Origin: RGIG9060 sp045645985
Lineage (GTDB): Bacteria; Spirochaetota; Spirochaetia; Treponematales; Treponemataceae
Reading direction: 5' to 3'
Length of the DNA: 64,000 nt
Assembly: GCA_045645985.1 (NCBI GenBank)
Contig: JAZRJV010000045.1
Location: 47,596 to 111,595 of the forward strand
The notes beneath the pieces were generated by a model, which was given only the letters and a program-made list of their open reading frames with translations, was not told where the DNA came from and did not search any database. Shown here in pieces: positions 17,774-26,814 of this stretch. Positions within the stretch are counted from its first letter, which is position 1, and every line of letters starts with the position of its first letter. A program made the translations under genes and the position numbers.

Positions 17774-19411
17774 ATGGCAAAACAGTTGCTTTTTAATGAA
17801 GATGCTAGAAAAAAAATGCTTTCTGGTGTTGAACAAATTTCAAAAGCTGTAAAAGTTACTTTAGGACCAAAAGGTCGTCTTGTAATGCTGGATAAAAAAT
17901 TCGGTGCACCTACAATCACAAAAGACGGTGTTTCAGTTGCAAAAGAAATTGAACTTGAAGATCCATTTGAAAACATGGGTGCTCAACTTTTAAAAGAAGT
18001 TGCTTCAAAAACAAACGATGTTGCCGGAGACGGAACAACAACAGCTACAGTTCTTGCTTACTCAATGGTAAAAGAAGGATTAAAAGCAGTTGCTGCAGGA
18101 ATGACTCCAATCGAATTAAAACGCGGAATGGATAAAGCAGTTGCAATCGCAGTTGAAGAAATCAAAAAGAACGCAAAAGAAGTAAAAGGTTCAGAAGATG
18201 TTTCTCATGTTGCTACAGTTTCTGCAAATAACGACCCTGAAATCGGTGGAATTTTGGCAAGTGCAATCGAAAAAGTTGGTAAAGATGGTGTTATCACTGT
18301 TGAAGAATCAAAAACAATGGAAACAACAACTGACTTTGTAGAAGGTATGCAATTTGATAGAGGTTACATCTCATCATACTTTGTAACAGACAGAGACAGA
18401 ATGGAAGCAAGTTATGATAATCCTTTCATTCTTATTCACGATAAAAAAATCTCTAACATGAAAGATATGCTTCCATTGTTGGAAAAAGTTGCTCAAACAG
18501 GAAAAGCTTTAGTTATCATCTGTGAAGATATGGACGGAGAAGCTTTAGCAACTCTTATCGTAAACAACCTTCGTGGAACATTAAAAACTGTGGCTGTAAA
18601 AGCTCCAGGATTTGGTGATAGAAGAAAAGCAATGCTTGAAGATATCGCAATTCTTACAGGCGGACAAGTTATCACAGAAGATTTAGGATTGAAACTTGAA
18701 ACAACTGAACTTGCTCAACTTGGAACAGCAAAATCTGTAAAAATTGACAAAGACAACACAACTATCGTTGACGGTGCAGGAAACGCAAAGGCAATCAAAG
18801 ATAGAGTTGCAGAAATCAAAACACAAATTGATGCAGCAACTTCAGATTATGACAAAGATAAATTAAAAGAAAGACTTGCAAAACTTTCTGGTGGTGTTGC
18901 AGTTATCAACATTGGTGCTGTTACAGAAACAGAAATGAAAGAAAAGAAACATCGCGTAGAAGATACTTTGGCTGCAACTCGTGCTGCTCTTGAAGAAGGT
19001 ATCGTTTGTGGTGGTGGTCTTGCTTTAATTCAAGCTTCTTTAGCTTTAGACAAGGCAGAAGTTGAACTTACAGACGACGAAAAAGTAGGATTCAAAATCG
19101 TTAAACGCGCACTTGAAGAACCAATCCGCCAAATCGCAGAAAATGCAGGTATCGATGGTGCTATCGTTGCAGATAAAGCTAAAAATTCTAAAAAAGGTGT
19201 AGGTTTTGACGCTTACGCTATGGAATGGAAAGACATGATGGAAGCAGGAATTATCGACCCAGCTAAAGTTACTCGTTCAGCTTTACAAAACGCAGCATCT
19301 GTAGCAAGTTTATTGCTCACAACAGAATGTGCAATCACAGACATCCCAGAAAAGAACCCAATGCCAGCTATGCCAGCAGGTGGAATGGGGGACATGGGCG
19401 GAATGTACTAA
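17774..19411 (+). CDS. groL: Chaperonin GroEL
   Basis: 545 aa. The start at 17774 gives MAKQLLFNEDARKKML and sits eight bases after AGGAGA; an in-frame ATG at 17747 would add nine residues and lacks a ribosome site. Hallmarks: TLGPKGRLVMLDKKFG, AGDGTTTATVLAYSMV (ATP site), GFGDRRKAMLEDIAILTGG, AVINIGAVTETEMKEKK, EEGIVCGGGLAL, and a short Gly-Gly-Met tail. It folds proteins in an ATP-driven double ring with GroES. groES is not adjacent, so this is a split arrangement. Confidence 0.98.
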   Translation: MAKQLLFNEDARKKMLSGVEQISKAVKVTLGPKGRLVMLDKKFGAPTITKDGVSVAKEIELEDPFENMGAQLLKEVASKTNDVAGDGTTTATVLAYSMVKEGLKAVAAGMTPIELKRGMDKAVAIAVEEIKKNAKEVKGSEDVSHVATVSANNDPEIGGILASAIEKVGKDGVITVEESKTMETTTDFVEGMQFDRGYISSYFVTDRDRMEASYDNPFILIHDKKISNMKDMLPLLEKVAQTGKALVIICEDMDGEALATLIVNNLRGTLKTVAVKAPGFGDRRKAMLEDIAILTGGQVITEDLGLKLETTELAQLGTAKSVKIDKDNTTIVDGAGNAKAIKDRVAEIKTQIDAATSDYDKDKLKERLAKLSGGVAVINIGAVTETEMKEKKHRVEDTLAATRAALEEGIVCGGGLALIQASLALDKAEVELTDDEKVGFKIVKRALEEPIRQIAENAGIDGAIVADKAKNSKKGVGFDAYAMEWKDMMEAGIIDPAKVTRSALQNAASVASLLLTTECAITDIPEKNPMPAMPAGGMGDMGGMY

Positions 19412-19451
19412 AAAACATTTACTACAGTTAAATAATACATATTAGCAATAA

Positions 19452-19515
19452 AAAACAAAGACCGAATTTCTGCTTGACGCTTCGCTAGTCGCAAAAATTC
19501 GGTCTTTTGTTTTTT
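19452..19515 (+). terminator. Terminator of groL
   Basis: AAAGACCGAATTT (from 19457) pairs with AAATTCGGTCTTT (to 19507), with an inner GAC/GTC stem, then a T-rich tail. The arms are flanked by AAAAAC and GTTTTT, so it could work on both strands. Confidence 0.85.
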
Positions 19516-19582
19516 ATTATAAATTGTTTTTATAAAATACTCGTGTATGTTTTTTCGCACATTCCTTGTAGGGGAAAAAAGT

Positions 19583-20755
19583 TTATTCCTCTACAAAATT
19601 GCCCCAATCTTGCCATGATACATATTTTATTCCGTTAATGTTTATAGTTATATCGCCAAGATAAAATATTGCACCTTTGCAATTTTCATCGTTACGAAGT
19701 GTTAGATATTTTCTAGTATTAGCGGAAAGTTTTTGTTCACTTTCACTTGAACTTTTAATTTCGATTGCAAAAGTATGATTCCAATTTGCGATTGTATCAA
19801 CTTCAAATCCTTTTAAATCTCTAAAATACGAAAGATTTGCTTTTCGACCTTGGTTCAAACGATATTTTAACAATTCTGAAATAGCAAATGTTTCTACGAT
19901 TGCGCCTTTGTAAGAACTTAAAATCAAATCTTCCATAGAATTGATTCGTAAGAGATTACACAAAAGTCCAGTATCAACAAAATACAATTTTGGAGTTTTT
20001 ACTATTGATTTTCCAAGATTATCAAAATCAGGTTCTAAAAAATGAATTATAAAAGAAGATTCCAAAATTGATAACCAAATTTTAACAGTAGGTGCTGAAA
20101 TTCCAAGATTTTTTGCAATACTATCCATCGAAAGCATTTGCCCAGAATACAAAGCACAAACTTGAACAAATTTTTTAAAAGTTGAAAGATTAGAAACATT
20201 TATATGTTCTCTTACATCTAAATCAAGATAAGCTTCTATATAATTTTCAAACCAATCTTCTTGAATAAAATTTTTATTTTCATCATAAAGTGGCGGATAT
20301 GAACCTTTTAAAATCACTTTATATGGATTTGAATCCATACTGCCAGTTTCTTTTAATTCATTTATTGAAAATGGCAACAATTTTAAAAATGCAACTCTCC
20401 CCGCAAGAGAATCCGATATATTTTCTTTAAGTTTGAATTGACTAGAACCAGTAAGAATAAACCTTCCAGGCTTAAAAATCATATTATCAACATAATATTT
20501 TATGGCATCAAATAATTCAGGCACTTTTTGAACTTCATCAATAATCGCACCTTCAGGAAATGCCAACAAAAAATCTTTTGGATTAGATTTAGCAACTTCT
20601 CTTAAAGATTTATCGTCCATAGAAATATATTTTTTTTCTGGAAAAGTCATCTTAGCAAGTGTAGACTTTCCACTTTGTCTAGGACCTGTTATTGCAACCA
20701 CAGGAAATTGAGATGCTAATCTTAATAAAGCTTGTTTTGCCTTTCTTTCAACCAT
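19583..20755 (-). CDS. AAA ATPase with DUF4143 (AAA_14 family)
   Basis: 390 aa. N-terminal AAA_14 ATPase: Walker A in VAITGPRQSGKSTLAK, Walker B in EGAIIDEVQKVPELF, and FILTGSSQFKL. A central winged-helix segment (about 205-245: SMDSIAKNLGISAPTVKIWL) and a C-terminal DUF4143 nuclease-like domain with NWNHTFAIEIKSS follow, resembling the Asp/Glu-x-Lys core of restriction-like nucleases. The cellular role of the family is unknown. AAGG ribosome site. Four 23-bp repeats lie immediately upstream and may be its operator. Often found as a mobile accessory gene, but no mobility gene is nearby. Confidence 0.9.
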   Translation of the reverse strand: MVERKAKQALLRLASQFPVVAITGPRQSGKSTLAKMTFPEKKYISMDDKSLREVAKSNPKDFLLAFPEGAIIDEVQKVPELFDAIKYYVDNMIFKPGRFILTGSSQFKLKENISDSLAGRVAFLKLLPFSINELKETGSMDSNPYKVILKGSYPPLYDENKNFIQEDWFENYIEAYLDLDVREHINVSNLSTFKKFVQVCALYSGQMLSMDSIAKNLGISAPTVKIWLSILESSFIIHFLEPDFDNLGKSIVKTPKLYFVDTGLLCNLLRINSMEDLILSSYKGAIVETFAISELLKYRLNQGRKANLSYFRDLKGFEVDTIANWNHTFAIEIKSSSESEQKLSANTRKYLTLRNDENCKGAIFYLGDITININGIKYVSWQDWGNFVEE

Positions 20756-20775
20756 AAAACGACCTTAAAATATTT

Positions 20776-20862
20776 GGTAAAACCTAAAGTTTACAATGGT
20801 AAAAATCCAAAGTTTTAATTTGTAATAATCTAAAGTTTACACCAGTAAAAATCTAAAGTCAA
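20776..20862. repeat. Four tandem 23-bp iterons upstream of the DUF4143 ATPase
   Basis: The core CTAAAGTTTACA with GTAAAAAT recurs at exactly 23-bp steps. AAAGT begins at 20786, 20809, 20832 and 20855. Copies 1, 3 and 4 share CTAAAGT and copy 2 has CCAAAGT. The array ends 21 bases or fewer from the ATPase start codon on its upstream side, where its promoter must be. Confidence 0.8.
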
Positions 20863-20923
20863 GCAAAACTAAAAGCTGGTTTTCCGCAACATTCCTTTTT
20901 TTTGTTTGAGGAAGAAAATTGCA

Positions 20924-22600
20924 CTAATCTAACAACCAATCTGGAGTTGTAAAATATTTTAGATTGTTTTCTTTACAGTATTGTTCCGCATAACTTCCCG
21001 CATTACATTGGATAGTAAGGGAAGGACAGGCATACAAAGCATCTTTCCCGATAGAATTTACGGAGCAAGGAATTGTAAGTTTTTTTAAGGATGTGCAACC
21101 GTAAAAAGCTCCATCACCTATACTTGTTACAGAATTTGGAATGGTTATACTTTTCAATGATTCACATGTAGAAAAAATTTCATCTTCTAATTTTATCAAT
21201 GAATTAGGTAATTTTACATTTGCTAGTAACCAACATCTAAGAAAAGCTCTTTTCCCTATGCTAGTTACAGAATCTGGAATAGTGATATTTGTTAAAGAAC
21301 GACAATCCTCAAAAGCACTTGCTCCAATACTTGTTACAGAATTTGGAATCGTTATAGTTTTTAAGGATTCACATGTAGAAAAAATTTCATCTTCTAATTT
21401 TGTCAATGATTTTGGTAATCTTACATTTGCTAGAATCCAACAGCTAAGAAAAGCTCTTTTTCCTATACAAGTTACTGAATCTGGAATAGTTATATTTGTT
21501 AAAGAACAACAATACTCAAAAGCATTATTTTCTATTTTTATTATTTCAGAAGGAATTGATATAAAAGATTCATTTGAAAAACAAGAAATTATGGATTTTT
21601 CTTTTTTATTAAATAAAATTTTATTTTTTATTTCAAAATCTTTATTCAAAACTTTTACATCTTCAAGATTTTTACAACCAGAAAAAATTCCAGATCCAAT
21701 ATTATCTACAGATTCTGGAATTTGTAAATTTGTTAAACTTTCACAATGAGAAAAAGCACTATCTCCGATAATTGTTACAGAATCAGGAATTTTCAAATTT
21801 GTTAATCTTTCACAAAAAGAAAAAGCATTATCCCCAATATTTGTTACTGAATCTGGAATTGTTATATTTGTTAAAGATTTACAGCTAAAAAAAACATAAG
21901 AATCAATGCTTGTTACTGAATTTGGAATCGTTATATTGTTCAACGAATCACATAATCCAAAAGATAAAATACCTATACTTGTTACAGAATTTGGTATTTC
22001 TATATTTTCTAAAGAGGTACATCCATAAAAAGCACAATATTTTATACTTGTTACTGAATCTGGAATTGTTATTGTTTTTAGTAATCTACACCAATAAAAA
22101 GCCCCTATATCAATTTTCTCAATATATGAGGGAATTATTATATTTGAATCTTCTGAAAAACAAGAAACTACGGTCTTTTCTTTTTTATCATATAAAATTT
22201 TGTTTACTATTTCATAATTTTTATTTGTTATTTTTACTTTTTTTAGTTTTTTACATCTAGAAAAAACACCGCCGCCAATTTTAACATCGGGATTTAAAAT
22301 ATTAACTTTTGTTAATGAACTACAATCGTCAAAAGCAGAAGAACCTATACCTATTACCGAATTAGGAATTTTTACGCTCTTAATTTCAGTACAAAATTTA
22401 AAAGCTTCAGAATCAATATATCTTACAAATTTTCCATCTATTTTAGATGGAATGCGTAATTTTATTTTTCGATTATCAGATTTAAAAAAAATTGTAAATC
22501 TATATTTTTTTTCAATACCATTTATACAAATCTCATTATTCTTATCTGTTTTGTAAACAAAATCACCATAAGTTATTATTGATCTCATACCTTTTAACAC
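20924..22600 (-). CDS. BspA/TpLRR-type leucine-rich repeat protein (LRR_5)
   Basis: About 558 aa, nearly all 23-residue repeats of the type LTNITIPDSVTSIGDNAF. Such repeats are typical of treponemal and oral/gut bacterial adhesins. Two longer inserts (KITNKNYEIVNKILYDKKEK and VLNKDFEIKNKILFNKKEK, each followed by a Ser-Cys-Phe-Ser segment) break the array. A three-repeat block is duplicated almost exactly (DNA 21120-21300 versus 21330-21520). No signal peptide, lipobox or membrane anchor is seen at either end. Start is uncertain: GTG at 22600 or ATG at 22588 (AAAAGGT lies right before it). A perfect hairpin sits just upstream. Confidence 0.9.
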   Translation of the reverse strand: MLKGMRSIITYGDFVYKTDKNNEICINGIEKKYRFTIFFKSDNRKIKLRIPSKIDGKFVRYIDSEAFKFCTEIKSVKIPNSVIGIGSSAFDDCSSLTKVNILNPDVKIGGGVFSRCKKLKKVKITNKNYEIVNKILYDKKEKTVVSCFSEDSNIIIPSYIEKIDIGAFYWCRLLKTITIPDSVTSIKYCAFYGCTSLENIEIPNSVTSIGILSFGLCDSLNNITIPNSVTSIDSYVFFSCKSLTNITIPDSVTNIGDNAFSFCERLTNLKIPDSVTIIGDSAFSHCESLTNLQIPESVDNIGSGIFSGCKNLEDVKVLNKDFEIKNKILFNKKEKSIISCFSNESFISIPSEIIKIENNAFEYCCSLTNITIPDSVTCIGKRAFLSCWILANVRLPKSLTKLEDEIFSTCESLKTITIPNSVTSIGASAFEDCRSLTNITIPDSVTSIGKRAFLRCWLLANVKLPNSLIKLEDEIFSTCESLKSITIPNSVTSIGDGAFYGCTSLKKLTIPCSVNSIGKDALYACPSLTIQCNAGSYAEQYCKENNLKYFTTPDWLLD

Positions 22601-22604
22601 TTTT

Positions 22605-22632
22605 ATGTAGAAGAAATATTTTTCTTCTACAT
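22605..22632 (-). promoter_or_regulatory. Perfect 12-bp hairpin before the leucine-rich repeat gene
   Basis: ATGTAGAAGAAA (22605-22616), loop TATT, TTTCTTCTACAT (22621-22632). It lies after the methyltransferase stop and 5 bases before the LRR GTG start. There is no T tract on the minus strand, so it is not a standard terminator. It may protect or regulate the downstream message. Confidence 0.5.
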
Positions 22633-22645
22633 ATCGCTTTTCCCC

Positions 22646-23389
22646 CTACTTCCTACACACAAGCACCATTGTTCTGGCTTTTTCGTTGTAGGGCGAAAAT
22701 TCAAAGTCGCCGTAGATTTCGCAGGTTTTAAATCCGATGGCAAGGAGCATTCGTTTTAGTTCGATGGCGGAATATAGTCGCTGAACAAAAACATGTTCCA
22801 TTCGTTCGTTGGTTTTATCGTCGATTAAAATCCATTTTGAACGCAAACCTTCCCAAGCGCCTTCTACGCTAAATTCTGTTAAAACGGTTTTTCCGGCTCT
22901 TTTAAACCATTCGCCTTCTGTAAAATATTTTACTGCGATTTCTCTAGAAGTTGATTCCATGATAAACCAGCCGTCATCTTTTAAGTTGGCAAAGATATTT
23001 TTTAGAATAAGCATATCTTCTTCGATAGAATCACAATATCCAAAGGAAGTGTAAAGATTTACGATTGCATCAAATTTATTTTCAGATTTAAAATATCGTA
23101 AGTCGGCATTTACAAGATTTAGATTAACTTCTTCGTCGTCGGCAGTTTCTTTTGCGGCATCCAAGAAAGGTTGAATAATATCCACGCCAGTAACATCCAA
23201 GCCTTTTAGAGCAAGTTCTACGCTAACTCGTCCAGGTCCACATCCAGCATCCATTATGGAATTTCCTTTTGATAAACCTGCGATATTACAAATTGCTTCT
23301 GCCACATTTGGAGCTTCTGCCCAGCGTTGAGGCTCAAACATAATTGGTCCATAATTTAACCAAAAATTTTCGTTTTCAAACCATTGCAT
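22646..23389 (-). CDS. Class I SAM-dependent methyltransferase
   Basis: 247 aa with the Rossmann methyltransferase core: motif I SIMDAGCGPGRVSVELALKG, the acidic loop VTGVDIIQPFLD, motif II LNLVNADLRYF and FDAIVNLYTSFGYCD. The N-terminal WFENENFWLNYGPIMFEPQRW and the C-terminal RMLLAIGFKTCEIYGDFEFSPY resemble the UbiE/YcgJ-like small-molecule methyltransferases. Substrate cannot be told. A good AAGGTG Shine-Dalgarno is present. It lies upstream of the LRR gene on the same strand and is divergent from the dual-receiver gene. Confidence 0.88.
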   Translation of the reverse strand: MQWFENENFWLNYGPIMFEPQRWAEAPNVAEAICNIAGLSKGNSIMDAGCGPGRVSVELALKGLDVTGVDIIQPFLDAAKETADDEEVNLNLVNADLRYFKSENKFDAIVNLYTSFGYCDSIEEDMLILKNIFANLKDDGWFIMESTSREIAVKYFTEGEWFKRAGKTVLTEFSVEGAWEGLRSKWILIDDKTNERMEHVFVQRLYSAIELKRMLLAIGFKTCEIYGDFEFSPYNEKARTMVLVCRK

Positions 23390-23534
23390 ATATTCACCTT
23401 AAAATAATTAAAATAAATTGATAACAAATTTGCCGAGCAAACTTTCATTATCATTTTATATCAGTAAAGATATACTGTCAAACCATATCGAAATTTCAAA
23501 ATGAAAACAAAAATATTTTAGTAAAATTCTTTGC

Positions 23535-23563
23535 TTGTAAATTTTAATATTATGAAGTACAAT
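23535..23563 (+). promoter_or_regulatory. Sigma-70 promoter, leaderless, of the dual-receiver gene
   Basis: TTGTAA (23535-23540), 17-bp spacer, TACAAT (23558-23563). Seven bases later comes the ATG at 23571, with no Shine-Dalgarno. Confidence 0.55.
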
Positions 23564-23570
23564 ATATTGC

Positions 23571-24821
23571 ATGAAACAGGTGTTGATTATTGATGCTCCT
23601 CCACTTTTTAGTGGATTTCTAAAAGATAAATTAAATACAGAAAAAATCAAAGTTGGATTTGCAGAAATCAAAAAAGATGCATTTCCTAAAATGCTATCTG
23701 CCCTTCCAGATTTAATAATAATCGACATTGAAGAAGCTCACGATGATTTTTACGATTTTCTTACAAAAAAACGAAACGACCCTAACGCAAATAAAATTCC
23801 AATCATAATTACAGGACCTACAATGGAACGAGAATTAGTTTCTTCTCTTTCTCAGTTCAATGTAATTAAATATTTTCATAAACCAATAAAATTTGATATT
23901 TTTTTCAAAGCAGTTGCAAAATCACTAATGACAACTTTTGCATTTGATTCAACATTATGCACAATGGAAATGCATGTAAATAATAACATCATTTTTATAG
24001 AAATTGCACATGGATTAAATCGCGAAAAATTATCAATCTTAAAATACCGATTAACAGAAATTATCAATTTGACGCATATTACAACGCCAAAAGTAGTTTT
24101 AATGATGTCAGATTTAACGCTATCATTTGTTGACGGTTCAAATCTTGAACTTTTACTTGATAATATCCTTGCTGATGAGAGAGTTCAGCCAAAGAATCTA
24201 AAAATTATCACAGAAGATACTTTTACAAAAGATTTAGTTATGGGGCATTTCCAATATTCTGGAGTTCAAGTTGCAACAAATTTACCTGGCATCTTAAATT
24301 CAATAATTGATAAAACTGCATCAACCAATCTTGCAGAAATAATTGCCGAAAAAGTTCTTGCTTCTACAGATGATATGAACCAAGGTCTTGTCCTACTAAG
24401 TTTTCACTCTGATACAAGCCAAGAAGAAGCAGAAGATGATTCAGGCTTAGCAACAACAATCGCAATCGTAGAAGATGATAGTGTTACAAGAACTTTAATT
24501 GAAAACGCATTTTCCAGCATAAATGCTCAAATCTCTTGTTTTGCATCTGGAAATGAATTTTTAACTTCAACAAACAAAACCGAATACGATTTAATTATTC
24601 TTGATGTAAATCTTCCTGGAATTTCAGGATTTGATGTATTAAGAATATTACAAAATAAACAATATTTTTCACCAAGCATCGTTTATTCAAGCGAAAAAAC
24701 TCGAGAAGCAATAATGCAAGCACTCAGTTTAGGGGCAAAAACATATCTTGTAAAACCACTAAAGCCAGAAGTTTTGCTACAAAAAGCAATAGAGGTTTTG
24801 CGTTCAAAGGATACTATGTAG
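23571..24821 (+). CDS. Dual-receiver response regulator with a middle STAS-like segment
   Basis: 416 aa. Receiver 1 (1-120) has Asp52 in LIIIDIEEAHDDF and KPIKFD. A middle region (about 125-285) looks like a STAS-type fold (NNIIFIEIAHGLNREKLS, then VVLMMSDLTLSFVDGSNLELL) without an output domain I recognise. Receiver 2 (about 300-415) is canonical: IAIVEDDSVTRTL, LIILDVNLPGISGFD, LVKPLKPE. It is probably a phosphorelay intermediate for the hybrid kinase encoded four bases downstream. The transcript appears leaderless. The STAS reading is weak; the receivers are sure. Confidence 0.88.
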   Translation: MKQVLIIDAPPLFSGFLKDKLNTEKIKVGFAEIKKDAFPKMLSALPDLIIIDIEEAHDDFYDFLTKKRNDPNANKIPIIITGPTMERELVSSLSQFNVIKYFHKPIKFDIFFKAVAKSLMTTFAFDSTLCTMEMHVNNNIIFIEIAHGLNREKLSILKYRLTEIINLTHITTPKVVLMMSDLTLSFVDGSNLELLLDNILADERVQPKNLKIITEDTFTKDLVMGHFQYSGVQVATNLPGILNSIIDKTASTNLAEIIAEKVLASTDDMNQGLVLLSFHSDTSQEEAEDDSGLATTIAIVEDDSVTRTLIENAFSSINAQISCFASGNEFLTSTNKTEYDLIILDVNLPGISGFDVLRILQNKQYFSPSIVYSSEKTREAIMQALSLGAKTYLVKPLKPEVLLQKAIEVLRSKDTM

Positions 24822-24825
24822 ACAA

Positions 24826-26814
24826 ATGAGTATAACAGACAAAGATTCTAAAACACAATTTTTAGCAACAGCTTTACATGAAATCAGAACACCAGTGCAA
24901 ACAATAATTGGAACTTTGGAGTTACTAAAAGAAACAAACCTTGATAAAGAACAGCTAGAATATTTGCGTCAATTACAATTTAGTGCAGATATATTATTAA
25001 CTTTATCAAATGATGTATTGGATATTTCTAAAATTCAATCAGGTAAATTTGAAATAGAATATATACAATTTCCTGCTATAAAACGATTTGAACAAATTTC
25101 AGATTTGGTATGTATCGAAGCTCATAACAAAGATATCGAAATTCTAACACAAATAAATTACAACCTTCCACAAGTTATAATTAGCGACCCAACACGAATT
25201 CAGCAGATTTTAGTAAATTTGATAAAAAATGCTGTAAAATTCACAAAAGAAGGTCACATAAAACTTATTGTGGATTTTAATGCTGAACAACAAAATTTAA
25301 TTTTGAAAGTTGAAGATACAGGAATCGGAATCCCACAAGAAAAACAAGAACAGATTTTTAACGAATATTATCAAGTTGATAAATCCACAACAAGAAAATT
25401 TGGTGGAACAGGGCTTGGTTTATCAATTTGTAAAAAACTTACCGAATTGATGAACGGAAACATTTGCGTTGAAACAAATTCTTATGGTGGAACAACTTTT
25501 ACAGTTACAATTCCGTATTCAATCCCAGAAATTTCTAACATCAATAAAGAAGAATTTTTCAATTTGAATTTAATCGATAAAGCAAATAAATCTTCTAAAA
25601 TCCTTCTTGTTGATGATTACAAAGAAACATTGATAAATATTAAGTCAAAGTTAGAATTTCTAGGCTATACGAATATTGAAATTGCAAATTCTGGCTATCA
25701 AGCATTGGAATTTTTAACTTTATCAGCAGAAGCAAAAAATCCATTTGATGTTGTTTTTATTGATATGCAAATGCCAGTTATGGACGGTTGGCGTTTAGCT
25801 TCAGAAATCAACAATAATAAAAAAATAAATAATGCCAAACTCTTTTTGTTAACACCTGAAGGAAATATAGATAAAGATGCAAAGATGAAAATTCTCGGTT
25901 GGTTCAATGGATATTTGTACAAACCAGTAAAATTGCATAATCTACACAAACTGCTTTCAGAACAAGAAGATGAAATTGTAGACTTAGAAGTTGTAGAAGA
26001 TGAAGCTGAAATCACATCTGAAAGAAAAACTAAAATTCTTGCGGTAGAAGACCATCCTGTAAACAGAAAACTTCTAGTTTCCTTCTTAAATAGTTTGAAT
26101 GCAGAAGTTCTTGAAGCAGAAAATGGCAAAGAAGCTATCGATATAGTAAAAGAAAATCCAGATACCGACATAATTTTTATGGATATTCAAATGCCTTTTG
26201 TAAACGGAATTGAAGCAACTTCAACTATCAGAAAATTTCCTTACGACGGAATTGTTATTGCATGTACAGCAAATACAGATACGCAAGATTTTGAAGAATA
26301 TCAAAAAGCAGGAATGAATGATATTTTGGTAAAACCTTTCAAAAAGCAAGATATTCAAAATCTCTTAAAAAAATGGAAATCTGTAATAAATATTTCTGCA
26401 ACACAAAAAAACAGAAGAAAAAAATATACCTTTATAGAAAAATTTGATTTATCGCAAGACAAAGAAAATATTTGGGATAAAATTGATTTCCTTGATACGG
26501 TTTCAAACGATATTGAATTTGCAAAAAAACTTATAGATGAATATATTTCTCAAACAAGAATTTTAATTATTCAAGCAAAATCGGCTTTATATAATAACAA
26601 CTTTGAAGAATTGGCAAGAATAGCACACACATTAAAAGGAAGTTCTAGCACAATTTCTGCAAAGAGCCTTTACAGTACAGCCTATCAAATGGAACGATAC
26701 TCAAAAGAAAAAAACATAAACGAAGTTATAAATTCTATCTCTAAATTCTCTGCACTTTTTTCAATTTTTATAAAAGAAGTAAAAGAACAAAAACAGGATT
26801 TAGAAAATGATTAA
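24826..26814 (+). CDS. Cytoplasmic hybrid histidine kinase (HisKA-HATPase-REC-REC-HPt)
   Basis: 662 aa with no transmembrane segment and almost no N-terminal sensor: HisKA starts at once, with His18 in ATALHEIRTP. HATPase follows with NLIKNAVKFT, DTGIGIPQEKQEQIF and GGTGLGLSIC. Two receivers: the first (about 258-380, FIDMQMPVMDGW) and the second (about 405-520, ILAVEDHPVNRKLL and IIFMDIQMPFVNG). C-terminal HPt (about 550-650) has ARIAHTLKGSSSTI with the phospho-His. It probably receives input by protein contact, perhaps from the dual-receiver protein. Four bases downstream of that gene and overlapping the PHP gene by 8 bp. Confidence 0.95.
   Translation: MSITDKDSKTQFLATALHEIRTPVQTIIGTLELLKETNLDKEQLEYLRQLQFSADILLTLSNDVLDISKIQSGKFEIEYIQFPAIKRFEQISDLVCIEAHNKDIEILTQINYNLPQVIISDPTRIQQILVNLIKNAVKFTKEGHIKLIVDFNAEQQNLILKVEDTGIGIPQEKQEQIFNEYYQVDKSTTRKFGGTGLGLSICKKLTELMNGNICVETNSYGGTTFTVTIPYSIPEISNINKEEFFNLNLIDKANKSSKILLVDDYKETLINIKSKLEFLGYTNIEIANSGYQALEFLTLSAEAKNPFDVVFIDMQMPVMDGWRLASEINNNKKINNAKLFLLTPEGNIDKDAKMKILGWFNGYLYKPVKLHNLHKLLSEQEDEIVDLEVVEDEAEITSERKTKILAVEDHPVNRKLLVSFLNSLNAEVLEAENGKEAIDIVKENPDTDIIFMDIQMPFVNGIEATSTIRKFPYDGIVIACTANTDTQDFEEYQKAGMNDILVKPFKKQDIQNLLKKWKSVINISATQKNRRKKYTFIEKFDLSQDKENIWDKIDFLDTVSNDIEFAKKLIDEYISQTRILIIQAKSALYNNNFEELARIAHTLKGSSSTISAKSLYSTAYQMERYSKEKNINEVINSISKFSALFSIFIKEVKEQKQDLEND

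Noticed and set aside
21141..21749. Long open frame antisense to the leucine-rich repeat gene
   Set aside because: It arises from the periodic codon pattern of the repeats on the opposite strand and has no ribosome site.
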